From: Candidatus Nanopelagicus abundans
GTDB lineage: Bacteria; Actinomycetota; Actinomycetes; Nanopelagicales; Nanopelagicaceae
Length of the DNA stretch: 64,000 nucleotides
Assembly (NCBI RefSeq): GCF_002288305.1
Contig: NZ_CP016779.1
Span: forward strand, 1,097,864-1,161,863
Reading direction: 5' to 3'
Shown here: positions 25,890-33,958 of the stretch, piece by piece
Layout: every line of letters starts with the position of its first letter
How positions within the stretch are numbered: position 1 is the stretch's first letter
Position numbers and translations under genes: made by a program
Notes under the pieces: model-generated
What the model saw: the letters and a program-made list of their open reading frames with translations, nothing else
Told to the model about the DNA's origin: nothing
Databases searched by the model: none

Positions 25890-26717
25890 TTAGAAGAAAT
25901 AGTAATTGGTTATGGACCCGCTTGCGACCTGGCGAACATAAAAATCTGTGAAAGCTACTCCAAATAAGGAGACCCAGGCAAAATTTGGATGGTAATGATT
26001 TAATCTAGAAACAATTGTCCAAGCCTTATATCTAGCTGGATGTTTTGAGAAATTCTTAAGCCGCCCACCAATGGTGTGGCGGCAGGTGTGGCAGGAGGCG
26101 GAGTAGAGCCAAAGTAATGTGGCATTTAGTAGAAGAACTAATGTGCCAACACTCATGTGCCCCCACTGCCCCTGCTCATTTTTAAATGCAATAACTGCGT
26201 CATAGGTCAAAATAATATTTAAAACTAGACCCGCATAGAAAAACCAACGATGGCCATTTTGTAATATTAATGGCGCACGCGTTTCACCGGTATATGTTTT
26301 ATGTGGCTCAGCAACCGCACAAGCTGGTGGTGACATCCAAAAGGAGCGGTAGTAAGACTTACGGTAGTAATAGCAGGTCATACGAAAACCTAGTGGGAAA
26401 ATTAAAATAAATAATGAGGGAGAAACTAATAAGCCAAATAAAGTTATTGAACCAATTGGTGTGCCAAAGTGAGATGCACCTTCCACACATACAGTTGATA
26501 AGCATGGTGAATAAAACGGTGAGATTAAAGGTTCAGCAAAATAGTTATCATTTTCAAAGGCTCTAAAGGTTGCATAAATTACAAATGAAATTAAAACTCC
26601 AAAGGTTAAGGCTGGTTGTAACCACCATTTATCAGTGCGTAGGGTGCGATCAGTTATAAGTGCGCGTCCGGTGGAGAAAACTCCTGTGCTTTTTTTATCG
26701 GAGTCGATTATTGCCAT
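25890..26717 (-). CDS. Succinate dehydrogenase membrane anchor subunit (Sdh1 type)
   Basis: A 275-residue polytopic protein with about five membrane segments. It matches the single large anchor that accompanies mycobacterial Sdh1 (Rv0249c type). Markers are the N-terminal DKWWLQPALTFGVLISFVIYATFRAFENDNYFAEPLISPFYSPCLS, the RMTCYYYRKSYYRSFWMSPPACAVAEP motif, and LYSASCHTCRHTIGGRLKNFSKHPARYKAW. Conserved histidines could hold haem or a quinone site. It precedes sdhA by 12 nt. A different architecture from the SdhC/SdhD pair of other bacteria is therefore expected. Confidence 0.85.
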   Translation of the reverse strand: MAIIDSDKKSTGVFSTGRALITDRTLRTDKWWLQPALTFGVLISFVIYATFRAFENDNYFAEPLISPFYSPCLSTVCVEGASHFGTPIGSITLFGLLVSPSLFILIFPLGFRMTCYYYRKSYYRSFWMSPPACAVAEPHKTYTGETRAPLILQNGHRWFFYAGLVLNIILTYDAVIAFKNEQGQWGHMSVGTLVLLLNATLLWLYSASCHTCRHTIGGRLKNFSKHPARYKAWTIVSRLNHYHPNFAWVSLFGVAFTDFYVRQVASGSITNYYFF

Positions 26718-26805
26718 GCGATAAGTTTGCTCGCACTACCTGCGATGCGCTAGTTAATAATGGGCGCAATGGATATGAAATCACCCACAAATTAATAAAT
26801 TCTGG

Positions 26806-26888
26806 CGGAGGGCGTGGGATTTGAACCCACGAAGGTTTCCCTTGCCGGTTTTCAAGACCGGTGCACTCGGCCACTATGCGAGCCCTCC
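26806..26888 (-). tRNA. tRNA-Ser (anticodon TGA)
   Basis: The acceptor stem GGAGGGC pairs with GCCCTCC. The anticodon arm CCGGT-CTTGAAA-ACCGG gives TGA. It has a class II variable arm, a T arm with GGTTCAAAT and encoded CCA (26803-26805). It reads UCA and probably other UCN codons. Confidence 0.97.
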
Positions 26889-26936
26889 ATGGACAAACTT
26901 ACTCGCTCAGCCACCTTCGCCAAAATTAGTGGTTAA

Positions 26937-27770
26937 TTATTCGGGAAGTTCTAGTAACCGCTCTATCACCTTTGCCACACCATCTTCTTGGTGTGCATCT
27001 GTTTGAAACTTTGCATACTTCATTAAATCTGGGTGTCCATCTGCCATTGCCCAAGATCTACTAGCCCATGAGAGCATTGAAAAATCATTTGGGTTATCAC
27101 CAAAGGTTACGCAATCTTCCCCTGTTAATCCATGACGAGCTGCAATCTTTGAAAGTGTTGCACCTTTACTAACACCGTCGGCTGAAATTTCAAGTAATGA
27201 GTCAGATATATTTGAATGAGTAGGAGATGCAATTCCTTGTAATTCTTTTGTTGCAATCTCAAGCATCTCATCAGATGAATACTCACCGTTACCACAACGC
27301 GCTAACATTTTAAGTGCAGGTTTTGTGATCACCTCTTCAATTTTATCTACGCCAACATTATCTTGACCAACATCCCATCTAGGCACATACTTTTTTTCTC
27401 TATTAAAATCTTTACCAATCTCAACTGCAAATGAGACATTAGGTAACACCTGGCGTAATCTTTTAACAGTCTCTAATTGAGCGCCTACTGGAAATAACCA
27501 TTCTTCTAATACCTTTTCATTATTAAAATCATACAAAAGTGCACCGTTAGCACAAATACCAGTACCAAAGCCAAAGTTCTCTTTTATTTCAACCATCCAC
27601 CGAATTGGGCGCCCAGTTACAAAGTACATATGAATGCCAGCTTTATGGGCAGCAGTAAATGCTATTTTGGTTCGCTCAGAGATAAAGCCGTAGTGAGCAA
27701 CAATTGTGCCATCTAGATCTGTGCCGATTAGTTTTGGTCTCTTACCAGTAACAGGTTTTAAAACACTCAC
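26937..27770 (-). CDS. HAD-superfamily (Cof-type) hydrolase
   Basis: A 277-residue phosphatase of the Cof/SupH class. Motif I is GTDLDGTIV, motif II is YFVTGRP, and motif IV is [17 protein letters not shown], with the class IIB cap between them. Substrates of such enzymes are sugar or nucleotide phosphates; the target here is unknown. It starts with GTG, which overlaps the TGA of serS (GTGA), so translation is coupled to the synthetase. Confidence 0.9.
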   Translation of the reverse strand: MSVLKPVTGKRPKLIGTDLDGTIVAHYGFISERTKIAFTAAHKAGIHMYFVTGRPIRWMVEIKENFGFGTGICANGALLYDFNNEKVLEEWLFPVGAQLETVKRLRQVLPNVSFAVEIGKDFNREKKYVPRWDVGQDNVGVDKIEEVITKPALKMLARCGNGEYSSDEMLEIATKELQGIASPTHSNISDSLLEISADGVSKGATLSKIAARHGLTGEDCVTFGDNPNDFSMLSWASRSWAMADGHPDLMKYAKFQTDAHQEDGVAKVIERLLELPE

Positions 27771-29029
27771 GCTATAACCAAAGTATCCATCCCAAGAAAT
27801 GGAATTAATGCCTTTGGCACTTTAACACTGCCATCTTTTTGTTGGTGATTTTCTAGGATTGCCACAATTGTTCTTGGAATTGCTACTAGTGTGCCATTTA
27901 ATGTGGCAACAGCCTTTGTGCCATTTTCATCTTTATATCTAATGTTTAAGCGCCTAGCCTGAAACTGTGTGCAATTTGATGTGCTAGTTACCTCACGATA
28001 TGCCTGCTGTGTTGGAATCCAAGCTTCAATATCAAATTTTCTAACCGCACTTGCTCCTAGATCACCACTTGCAACATCAATTACTCGATATGGAATATCT
28101 AATGTGTTAAAAAATTCTTTCTCCCAATTTAGGAGCCTTTGATGCTCAGCTTTTGCATCCTCAGGTTTACAGAATGTAAACATTTCAACCTTATCAAATT
28201 GGTGCACACGAATAATCCCGCGAGTATCTTTTCCGTAACTGCCTGCTTCTCTTCTAAAACATGGTGAGTAGCCGGCGTATCTAATTGGTAGATTATCTAA
28301 AATCTCATCCATATGAAATGCAGCAAGTGGCACCTCTGATGTTCCAACTAAATAAAGTTCATCCTCTTTTAAGTGATAAACATTTTCAGCAGCTTGTCCT
28401 AAAAATCCTGTTCCTTCCATAGCAGCAGGCTTTACCAACACTGGCGGAATCATTGGAATAAAACCAGCTTTAACTGCAGTTGCGATCGCATGGTTTACTA
28501 AAGCAAGCTCAAGGAGAGCGCCAACTCCGGTTAGGTAGTAAGAGCGAGCACCTGCCACCTTTGCGCCACGTTCTGTGTCAATTGCTTTAATGATCTTGCC
28601 AATTTCAACATGATCTTTTGGTTCAAAGCCTTCAGATTTAAAATCACGCACCTTGCCAACTGTTTCAATAACTTTAAAGTCTGCTTCACCACCTATTGGT
28701 GCTTCTGGATCAATTAAGTTAGCAACTTCAAGAGATAATTTATGCGCACTTTCCTCAGCTACAGCTCGCTTAGAATCTGCTTCTTTTACTAAAGCAGAGA
28801 GCTTCTTGGCATTTTCTAATAGTGAGTTTTTTTCATCTCCTTTAGCAGCTCCTACTGATTTAGATAAAGTATTTTGCTCAGCCCTAAGGCTTTCAAAATT
28901 TGATATTGCCTCTCGTCTTAAATCATCAGCAGCAAGTAACTTGTCAATTACATCAACATCACCACCTCGCACTTTTTGGGATGAGCGAAATGCTTGGGGA
29001 TCTTCACGCAGTGCTTTTAAATCAATCAT
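27767..29029 (-). CDS. serS: Seryl-tRNA synthetase
   Basis: A 420-residue class II synthetase. The N-terminal coiled coil (residues 30-100) grips the serine tRNA variable arm. Motif 2 is [27 protein letters not shown]. Motif 3 is the C-terminal [21 protein letters not shown] serine-binding [10 protein letters not shown] segment is present. Three tRNA-Ser genes lie elsewhere in the window. The length is normal. Confidence 0.97.
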   Translation of the reverse strand: MIDLKALREDPQAFRSSQKVRGGDVDVIDKLLAADDLRREAISNFESLRAEQNTLSKSVGAAKGDEKNSLLENAKKLSALVKEADSKRAVAEESAHKLSLEVANLIDPEAPIGGEADFKVIETVGKVRDFKSEGFEPKDHVEIGKIIKAIDTERGAKVAGARSYYLTGVGALLELALVNHAIATAVKAGFIPMIPPVLVKPAAMEGTGFLGQAAENVYHLKEDELYLVGTSEVPLAAFHMDEILDNLPIRYAGYSPCFRREAGSYGKDTRGIIRVHQFDKVEMFTFCKPEDAKAEHQRLLNWEKEFFNTLDIPYRVIDVASGDLGASAVRKFDIEAWIPTQQAYREVTSTSNCTQFQARRLNIRYKDENGTKAVATLNGTLVAIPRTIVAILENHQQKDGSVKVPKALIPFLGMDTLVIA

Positions 29030-29047
29030 ATGAAAGTAGCCTACCGA

Positions 29048-29878
29048 TTACTTTGCTTGAGGATAGGAACCTAGAAAACGAACATCCTCGCAAATTTGTT
29101 TTAGCCCCGTTAATGTGGCACTTATTGCTTCATCTTGGATATGCCCCTCCACATCGATAATGAAGTGATAGTGACCAAGGCCAACACCAGTTGGCCGGCT
29201 TTGGATAAAAGTCAGGTTGACCTCATATTTAGCAAACTCATTTAATATTTCAAGTAAGGCACCTGCGTGATCAATTGCAATAAAGACCACCATTGAGGTG
29301 CGATCTTTACCCGTTGGCGCTGGAACTTTATTTGGCTTTTCAACCACAACAAACCTAGTAACAGCGCCAGGATTATCGCCAATATTTTCAGCAATTACCT
29401 TTAAATTATAATTTTTAGCAGCAATTGGCGCAGCAATAGCCGCGTCATACTCACCTTTACTTAATCCTTTAGCAGCCGCCGCTGTTGATGAGCTTTCAAC
29501 TACTTGAGCATTTGGGAAGTTTTTTGCAATGTACTCCCGGCACTGAGATTCAGCGTGAGGGTGAGTAGCAATTGAGTTAATAGATTTTGGATCTTTATTC
29601 TCAAGACTCATTAAAGAAAAGCTAACTGGCAAAGTGGTCTCAGCTGTTATTACTAACGCATCCCCGATTGCTAACTCGTCCAGTGTTCTAGCAACTACTC
29701 CTTCAACAGAGTTTTCAATTGGTACCAACGCTTTTGCGCACTCACCACTACGAACCGCATTTAATGCTGCCGTTACATTTGCGTAAGGGATTAGTTCATC
29801 ACTGCTATCTGCAATCTTTTGCAGAGCTGCCTGGGTAAATGTGCCGGCAGGTCCTAAGTAAGCGTATTTAAGTGACAT
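29048..29878 (-). CDS. pheA: Prephenate dehydratase
   Basis: A 276-residue enzyme that converts prephenate to phenylpyruvate for phenylalanine synthesis. The catalytic-domain signatures are YLGPAGTFTQAAL, PIENSVEGVV and the T-R-F motif in GAVTRFVVVEKP. A C-terminal ACT domain (TSMVVFIAIDHAGALLEILNEFAKYEVNLTFIQSRPT) binds phenylalanine for feedback control. It is the monofunctional type without chorismate mutase. It lies 18 nt upstream of serS on the same strand, so co-transcription is likely. Confidence 0.95.
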   Translation of the reverse strand: MSLKYAYLGPAGTFTQAALQKIADSSDELIPYANVTAALNAVRSGECAKALVPIENSVEGVVARTLDELAIGDALVITAETTLPVSFSLMSLENKDPKSINSIATHPHAESQCREYIAKNFPNAQVVESSSTAAAAKGLSKGEYDAAIAAPIAAKNYNLKVIAENIGDNPGAVTRFVVVEKPNKVPAPTGKDRTSMVVFIAIDHAGALLEILNEFAKYEVNLTFIQSRPTGVGLGHYHFIIDVEGHIQDEAISATLTGLKQICEDVRFLGSYPQAK

Positions 29879-29881
29879 GGG

Positions 29882-30568
29882 TTAAGAGTAGCCGAGCAGC
29901 ATTCGCGCTTGCGCTGGTTTATCTGTAATTACTGCATCCACACCTTCTTTGGCACATAAAAGTAGATCAGAGGCCTCATTTACCGTCCAGACAAATACTT
30001 TTTTTCCTTTTTTATGTTGATCTGCAATCACCTTTGGGTTTTGGCGCACAATATTAATATTTAAAGCAATCACTGGCGCTGGGTTTAATTTAATCAAATT
30101 TGAATTCTTAACCAGATAGCCGGCTTCATAACCACTTTTTAGATTACGTAGCGTAGCCAAATATGAAAAAGAGATTAAAGAAATTTGTATTCCACTATTT
30201 TTTATCTCGGTATTTCTGCTTATAAGTAATTTATGGACAAGTTTTTCAATCAGAGCGCCAGTTGGTACTGGATGTTTTAACTCTATAACTAGATCTTTTT
30301 TATTACTTATTGAAAGCTCTAGTAACTCATCTAGTCGGTATGGGTCTGCTTTTGCCTTTAACTCTTCATAGCTACTCTTTGCAATCTTTAGATCAATATT
30401 TGATAATCTTTTGGTATCACTGTCGTGATAGCAAATGATTTGTTTATCCTTAGTTAACCTCACATCACACTCAAAGCCATCTGCGTCTTGGGCGAGAGCG
30501 CCTAGGTAGGCAGCCTTTGAGCCCTCAGCAAAATCAATGCTGGCACCTCTGTGGGCATAGATCAGCAT
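29882..30568 (-). CDS. Glycerophosphodiester phosphodiesterase family protein
   Basis: A 228-residue TIM-barrel enzyme. YAHRGAS at the N-terminus gives the catalytic histidine. DGFECDVRLTKDKQIICYHDSDTKRLS holds the metal-binding Glu and Asp and the second catalytic histidine. DLVIELKHP gives a further metal ligand, and the end has VWTVNEASDLLLCAKEGVDAVITDKP. It hydrolyses glycerophosphodiesters to glycerol-3-phosphate. The cytoplasmic form is UgpQ-like, with no signal peptide. It is 3 nt upstream of pheA on the same strand. Confidence 0.93.
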   Translation of the reverse strand: MLIYAHRGASIDFAEGSKAAYLGALAQDADGFECDVRLTKDKQIICYHDSDTKRLSNIDLKIAKSSYEELKAKADPYRLDELLELSISNKKDLVIELKHPVPTGALIEKLVHKLLISRNTEIKNSGIQISLISFSYLATLRNLKSGYEAGYLVKNSNLIKLNPAPVIALNINIVRQNPKVIADQHKKGKKVFVWTVNEASDLLLCAKEGVDAVITDKPAQARMLLGYS

Positions 30569-30619
30569 TTACTTGGCGCCCTTTCTTTATCACTTGAATT
30601 ATGTGGTGAGATTGGCTCT

Positions 30620-31396
30620 ATGAAATGGCAGTTTATCTCCTTTGCTCAAACCGATCTTGGTTTGGTGCGCTCAGGAAATGAAGATTCTGCTTTAACCTGC
30701 GCAAATCTAATTGCAGTAGCCGATGGAATGGGTGGACATGCTGGTGGTGAGGTCGCATCTGCGATTGCAATTAATACATTAGAACAACTACTGCCAGTAA
30801 TAAGTGATTTAAAAGTTGATGTGGCCTCCCGGGAAGATTTATTTTTAAATATTACCTATGAGGTTGATTCACAAATATTAGCTAAAAGCAAAGATTCACC
30901 TGAACTATCCGGTATGGGAACTACCTTAACCGCGCTAAGTATTTTAGATAATAATGTTGAGCTGCTGCATATTGGTGATTCTCGTTGTTATCGCTACCGA
31001 AACAACAAACTAGAACAATTAAGTTATGACCACACAGTTATGCAAGAGCTGCTAGATCAGGGACGGCTTACACCTGAAGAGATAATTGATCACCCGCAGC
31101 GTTCGCTGCTTACCCAAGCTTTAATGGGGGACTCAGGAATTGATCCAATTTTAGTAAGTTATGAAATAAAAAAAGGTGATCAATTTCTTTTATGCAGTGA
31201 TGGCTTAACTAATGTTTTATCTGAGTATGAGATAAGTAAAATTATTGAAGCAAATAAGCCAGAGGATATTGCGCCAGCCTTAATTGCAGAGGTTAGAGTA
31301 AAAGGAGCACCAGATAACATCACAATTATTTGGAGCACAGTTAGTGATATAAAAGGTAACTCAGAGGTAATAAAAATAGGTGCTGCTAATGAATAG
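30620..31396 (+). CDS. PP2C-type Ser/Thr protein phosphatase
   Basis: A 258-residue soluble phosphatase. Metal-binding motifs are RSGNEDSAL, AVADGMGGHAGGEVAS, GDSRCYRYR, CSDGLTNVLS and PDNITIIW. It is equivalent to the catalytic domain of PstP, the phosphatase that opposes PknB in actinobacteria, but the transmembrane and extracellular parts of PstP are missing. The start is placed at ATG 30620 (MKWQFISFAQTD), since upstream codons overlap the divergent GDPD gene and do not look conserved. The following kinase gene begins inside its last codons. Confidence 0.9.
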   Translation: MKWQFISFAQTDLGLVRSGNEDSALTCANLIAVADGMGGHAGGEVASAIAINTLEQLLPVISDLKVDVASREDLFLNITYEVDSQILAKSKDSPELSGMGTTLTALSILDNNVELLHIGDSRCYRYRNNKLEQLSYDHTVMQELLDQGRLTPEEIIDHPQRSLLTQALMGDSGIDPILVSYEIKKGDQFLLCSDGLTNVLSEYEISKIIEANKPEDIAPALIAEVRVKGAPDNITIIWSTVSDIKGNSEVIKIGAANE

Positions 31397-32933
31397 CCCA
31401 ATTACAAAATTAGCAGATGGCAGATACACCGTTGGCCAAATGATTGGCACAGGTGGCATGGCTGATGTTTATCTAGGCCTTGATACCAGGCTTGATCGTG
31501 AGGTTGCAATTAAAGTATTGAGGCGCGACCTAGCAAAGGATCCAGCTTTTGTTGCCAGGTTTCGAAAGGAAGCTCTCGCTGCTGGCGGCTTAAATCATCC
31601 AGGAATTGTTGCTGTTTATGATTCAGGTGAAGAAAATAATTCGCCATTTATCGTAATGGAGTTAGTAAGTGGTCAAACACTTAGACAAAAATTACAAGCA
31701 GAACAAATTCCACTTGCTGCCTCACTTGAAATAATTAAAGGAATTTTAAACGCACTTGATTATTCACATAATAAAGGCATTGTGCATCGAGATATTAAGC
31801 CGAGTAATATTATGATTACAGATTCTGGTGACATAAAGGTGATGGATTTTGGTATTGCCAGAGCAACAGATGATATTGGCGCCACATTAACTAATACTTG
31901 GAATGTGGTTGGAACTGCGCAGTATTTATCTCCTGAGCAAGCAACTGGTGAGTTAGCAGATGGTAGAAGTGATCTCTACTCTCTCGGTTGTTTGATGTAT
32001 GAATTATTAACTGGGCGTCCTCCCTTTACTGGTGATACACCAGTCTCTGTTGCCTATCAACATGTTTCATCCACGCTAACTCCTGCCTCACAAATTAATC
32101 CATCACTTGATCCAAATCTTGACCGGATGCTTGAGGTAGTACTGGCAAAGGATCCTAATAATCGCTATCAAGATGCTGCTGCGATGTTAGAAGATTTAGA
32201 GCATGTAATAAAAGGTGAGCCAGTTACAACTAAAATTAAAAAAATATTTCCAAGGCGAAAACTATTTACATCTCTCACATTAGTTGCTGCTGCTATCACC
32301 TTATTAGCTGTTGGTTATTTTGCTAGTGCGCCAACTGGTGTGAGTATAAAAGTACCTAATGTGGTTGGTTTAACTGAGGCTGAAGCAAGAGTATTACTTA
32401 AAGATTTTAATATAAATATCGAACGAGCACCTGATGCAAAAATTCCACTAGATAGAGTTGCATCCCAGCTTCCACTTGCAACTAGTGAGGCAGCAGCTGG
32501 TAGTAGCGTCACGCTAACAATTTCAGAAGGACCAGGAAACACCACTGTTCCAGTTGGTTTAATTGGCTTATCACTTGAAGAAGCTAGATATAAATTAACA
32601 GCAGCTGGTTTATTAATCTCTCAAACTATTGCAGTTGATTCAGATCAAGCACCTGGCGTTGTTTTAAGTATTAATCCCTCTCCTGGCACAACTACTACCG
32701 CAGGAAGTGGCGTCACTCTTGAGATTGCAAGTGGCAATGTTCAAGTGCCTTTACTCGTTGGTTTAAATGAGATTAATGCAAAAACAATACTTACTCAGTC
32801 AGGATTTTTAATTAGAGAAATAAGCGCAAGTGATACTAGTAAGCCAGTTGGTGAGATTCTTGCCCAAGCTCCTGATGCTGGTGCTACAAAGACAATTGGT
32901 AGTGTTGTAACAATTACAGTTAATCGAAATTAA
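31389..32933 (+). CDS. pknB: Ser/Thr protein kinase with three PASTA domains (PknB type)
   Basis: A 514-residue membrane kinase. The glycine loop is IGTGGMADVYLG, the lysine is in VAIKVLRRDL, the catalytic loop is HRDIKPSNIM and DFG is in VMDFGIA; the activation segment contains GTAQYLSPEQ. A single membrane helix (about residues 287-307, LFTSLTLVAAAITLLAVGYFAS) is followed by three PASTA repeats that bind peptidoglycan fragments or lipid II (near 322-385, 390-450 and 455-514). The start ATG (31389) lies within the last codons of the phosphatase gene. It is expected to control cell-wall growth and division. Confidence 0.95.
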   Translation: MNSPITKLADGRYTVGQMIGTGGMADVYLGLDTRLDREVAIKVLRRDLAKDPAFVARFRKEALAAGGLNHPGIVAVYDSGEENNSPFIVMELVSGQTLRQKLQAEQIPLAASLEIIKGILNALDYSHNKGIVHRDIKPSNIMITDSGDIKVMDFGIARATDDIGATLTNTWNVVGTAQYLSPEQATGELADGRSDLYSLGCLMYELLTGRPPFTGDTPVSVAYQHVSSTLTPASQINPSLDPNLDRMLEVVLAKDPNNRYQDAAAMLEDLEHVIKGEPVTTKIKKIFPRRKLFTSLTLVAAAITLLAVGYFASAPTGVSIKVPNVVGLTEAEARVLLKDFNINIERAPDAKIPLDRVASQLPLATSEAAAGSSVTLTISEGPGNTTVPVGLIGLSLEEARYKLTAAGLLISQTIAVDSDQAPGVVLSINPSPGTTTTAGSGVTLEIASGNVQVPLLVGLNEINAKTILTQSGFLIREISASDTSKPVGEILAQAPDAGATKTIGSVVTITVNRN

Positions 32934-33580
32934 GCTTTAATTACAACTGGTGATAATCCTTCAGACTTTTTGCGAGCGCCTTTATCCCCACATATCTCCA
33001 GCCAGTTGCCAATCATTTGATAACCATGTTCGGTAAGAACTGACTCTGGGTGAAACTGCACGCCACTAATCGGTAGCGTTTTATGTTGAATAGCCATCAC
33101 AACACCACTTTCGGTTTGACCAGTTATTTCAATCTCAGTTGGCAAAGTATCTTTTTCAATAGCTAGTGAGTGATACCGCGTTGCAGTAAAAGGGGACGGA
33201 ATATTTTCTAGAACTGATTTGTTACTATGACTTACTACTGAAGTTTTACCATGTAGTAATTCAGGCGCCCTTGAAACAGTTGCGCCATATGCGACAGCAA
33301 TAACTTGATGTCCTAAGCAAACTCCCAGTAGTGGAATCTTTTTTTGCGCGCAGTATTTAACTAATTCAACACTTATACCTGCTGCCTCTGGTGTGCCGGG
33401 TCCTGGTGAGATTAAAACTCCATCGTATTTATCTGCTTCAGTTAATTTAAATTCATCATTTCTAACTACAGTGCAGTGCGCCCCTAATTGCTGTAAGTAT
33501 TGAACTAGGTTAAAGACGAAGGAGTCATAGTTATCAATAACTAAGATTTTTCGCTCACCTGTGCCAGAAGTTGTGCTCAT
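32930..33580 (-). CDS. Aminodeoxychorismate/anthranilate synthase glutamine amidotransferase
   Basis: A 216-residue class I glutamine amidotransferase. The catalytic cysteine is in LLGVCLGHQVIA and the His-Glu pair in GVQFHPESVLTEHG. The N-terminal LVIDNYDSFVFNLVQYL and ISPGPGTPEAAG are standard for PabA/TrpG. It supplies ammonia for aminodeoxychorismate (folate) or anthranilate (tryptophan) synthesis. PabA versus TrpG cannot be decided without the partner, and both may be served. The position beside pknB and crgA is typical of actinobacteria. It shares TTAA with the pknB stop. Confidence 0.93.
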   Translation of the reverse strand: MSTTSGTGERKILVIDNYDSFVFNLVQYLQQLGAHCTVVRNDEFKLTEADKYDGVLISPGPGTPEAAGISVELVKYCAQKKIPLLGVCLGHQVIAVAYGATVSRAPELLHGKTSVVSHSNKSVLENIPSPFTATRYHSLAIEKDTLPTEIEITGQTESGVVMAIQHKTLPISGVQFHPESVLTEHGYQMIGNWLEICGDKGARKKSEGLSPVVIKA

Positions 33581-33595
33581 AGGGTAATTGTGTAG

Positions 33596-33610
33596 TAATC
33601 TGCTGCTATG
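33596..33610 (+). promoter_or_regulatory. Leaderless promoter -10 element of crgA
   Basis: TAATCT at 33596-33601, then 6 nt, then the crgA ATG at 33608. No Shine-Dalgarno sequence is present. It sits in the short divergent gap with the amidotransferase gene. Confidence 0.6.
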
Positions 33611-33874
33611 CCGAAGTCAAAAGTACGTGAGAAGGTTGCAAGAAAGCGTAAGGTCGCAGCCGAAATCACACCTGAGATCATTGAAGCTAAGGTTGAAAGC
33701 CCTAAGTGGCTGGTGCCAGTAATGCTGGCTAGCTTCTTATTAGGCCTTATCTGGATCGTAATCTTCTACCTCAGCTCAACTTCCTACCCAATTCCAGGCA
33801 TTGGCGCTTGGAATATGTTGGTTGGTTTTGGCTTTGTTGGGGTGGGTTTTTCACTCGCTACCCGCTGGCGCTAA
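33608..33874 (+). CDS. crgA: Cell division protein CrgA
   Basis: An 88-residue two-helix membrane protein that helps assemble the actinobacterial divisome and interacts with FtsZ, FtsQ and penicillin-binding proteins. Family marks are the basic N-terminus MPKSKVREKVARKRK, helix 1 (WLVPVMLASFLLGLIWIVIFYLSS), the linker TSYPIPGIGAWNMLVGFG, and the end FSLATRWR. It normally accompanies pknB and pabA/trpG in actinobacteria, as it does here. Confidence 0.95.
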   Translation: MPKSKVREKVARKRKVAAEITPEIIEAKVESPKWLVPVMLASFLLGLIWIVIFYLSSTSYPIPGIGAWNMLVGFGFVGVGFSLATRWR

Positions 33875-33898
33875 TTACACGACTGTAATTCTCCACAC

Positions 33899-33920
33899 GG
33901 TGGATAAGTGTTGTGGATAA
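33899..33920 (+). promoter_or_regulatory. Tandem DnaA-box-like sites upstream of the Fe-S reductase gene
   Basis: GGTGGATAA at 33899-33907 (8 of 9) and a perfect TGTGGATAA at 33912-33920 (reverse complement of TTATCCACA) lie 13 bp apart in the same orientation. They are about 24 bp upstream of the predicted -10 of the next gene, so DnaA could influence its transcription or be sequestered there. Confidence 0.5.
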
Positions 33921-33943
33921 CTCTTAATTACCGAACTCTGACT

Positions 33944-33958
33944 TACCCTTAAGCCGTG
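33944..33958 (+). promoter_or_regulatory. Leaderless promoter -10 element of the Fe-S reductase gene
   Basis: TACCCT at 33944-33949, then 6 nt, then the GTG at 33956. No ribosome-binding site is visible. Confidence 0.5.

Noticed and set aside
20145..26888. tRNA genes as integration sites of a mobile element
   Set aside because: No integrase, no repeated tRNA 3' ends and only housekeeping genes lie between the tRNAs.
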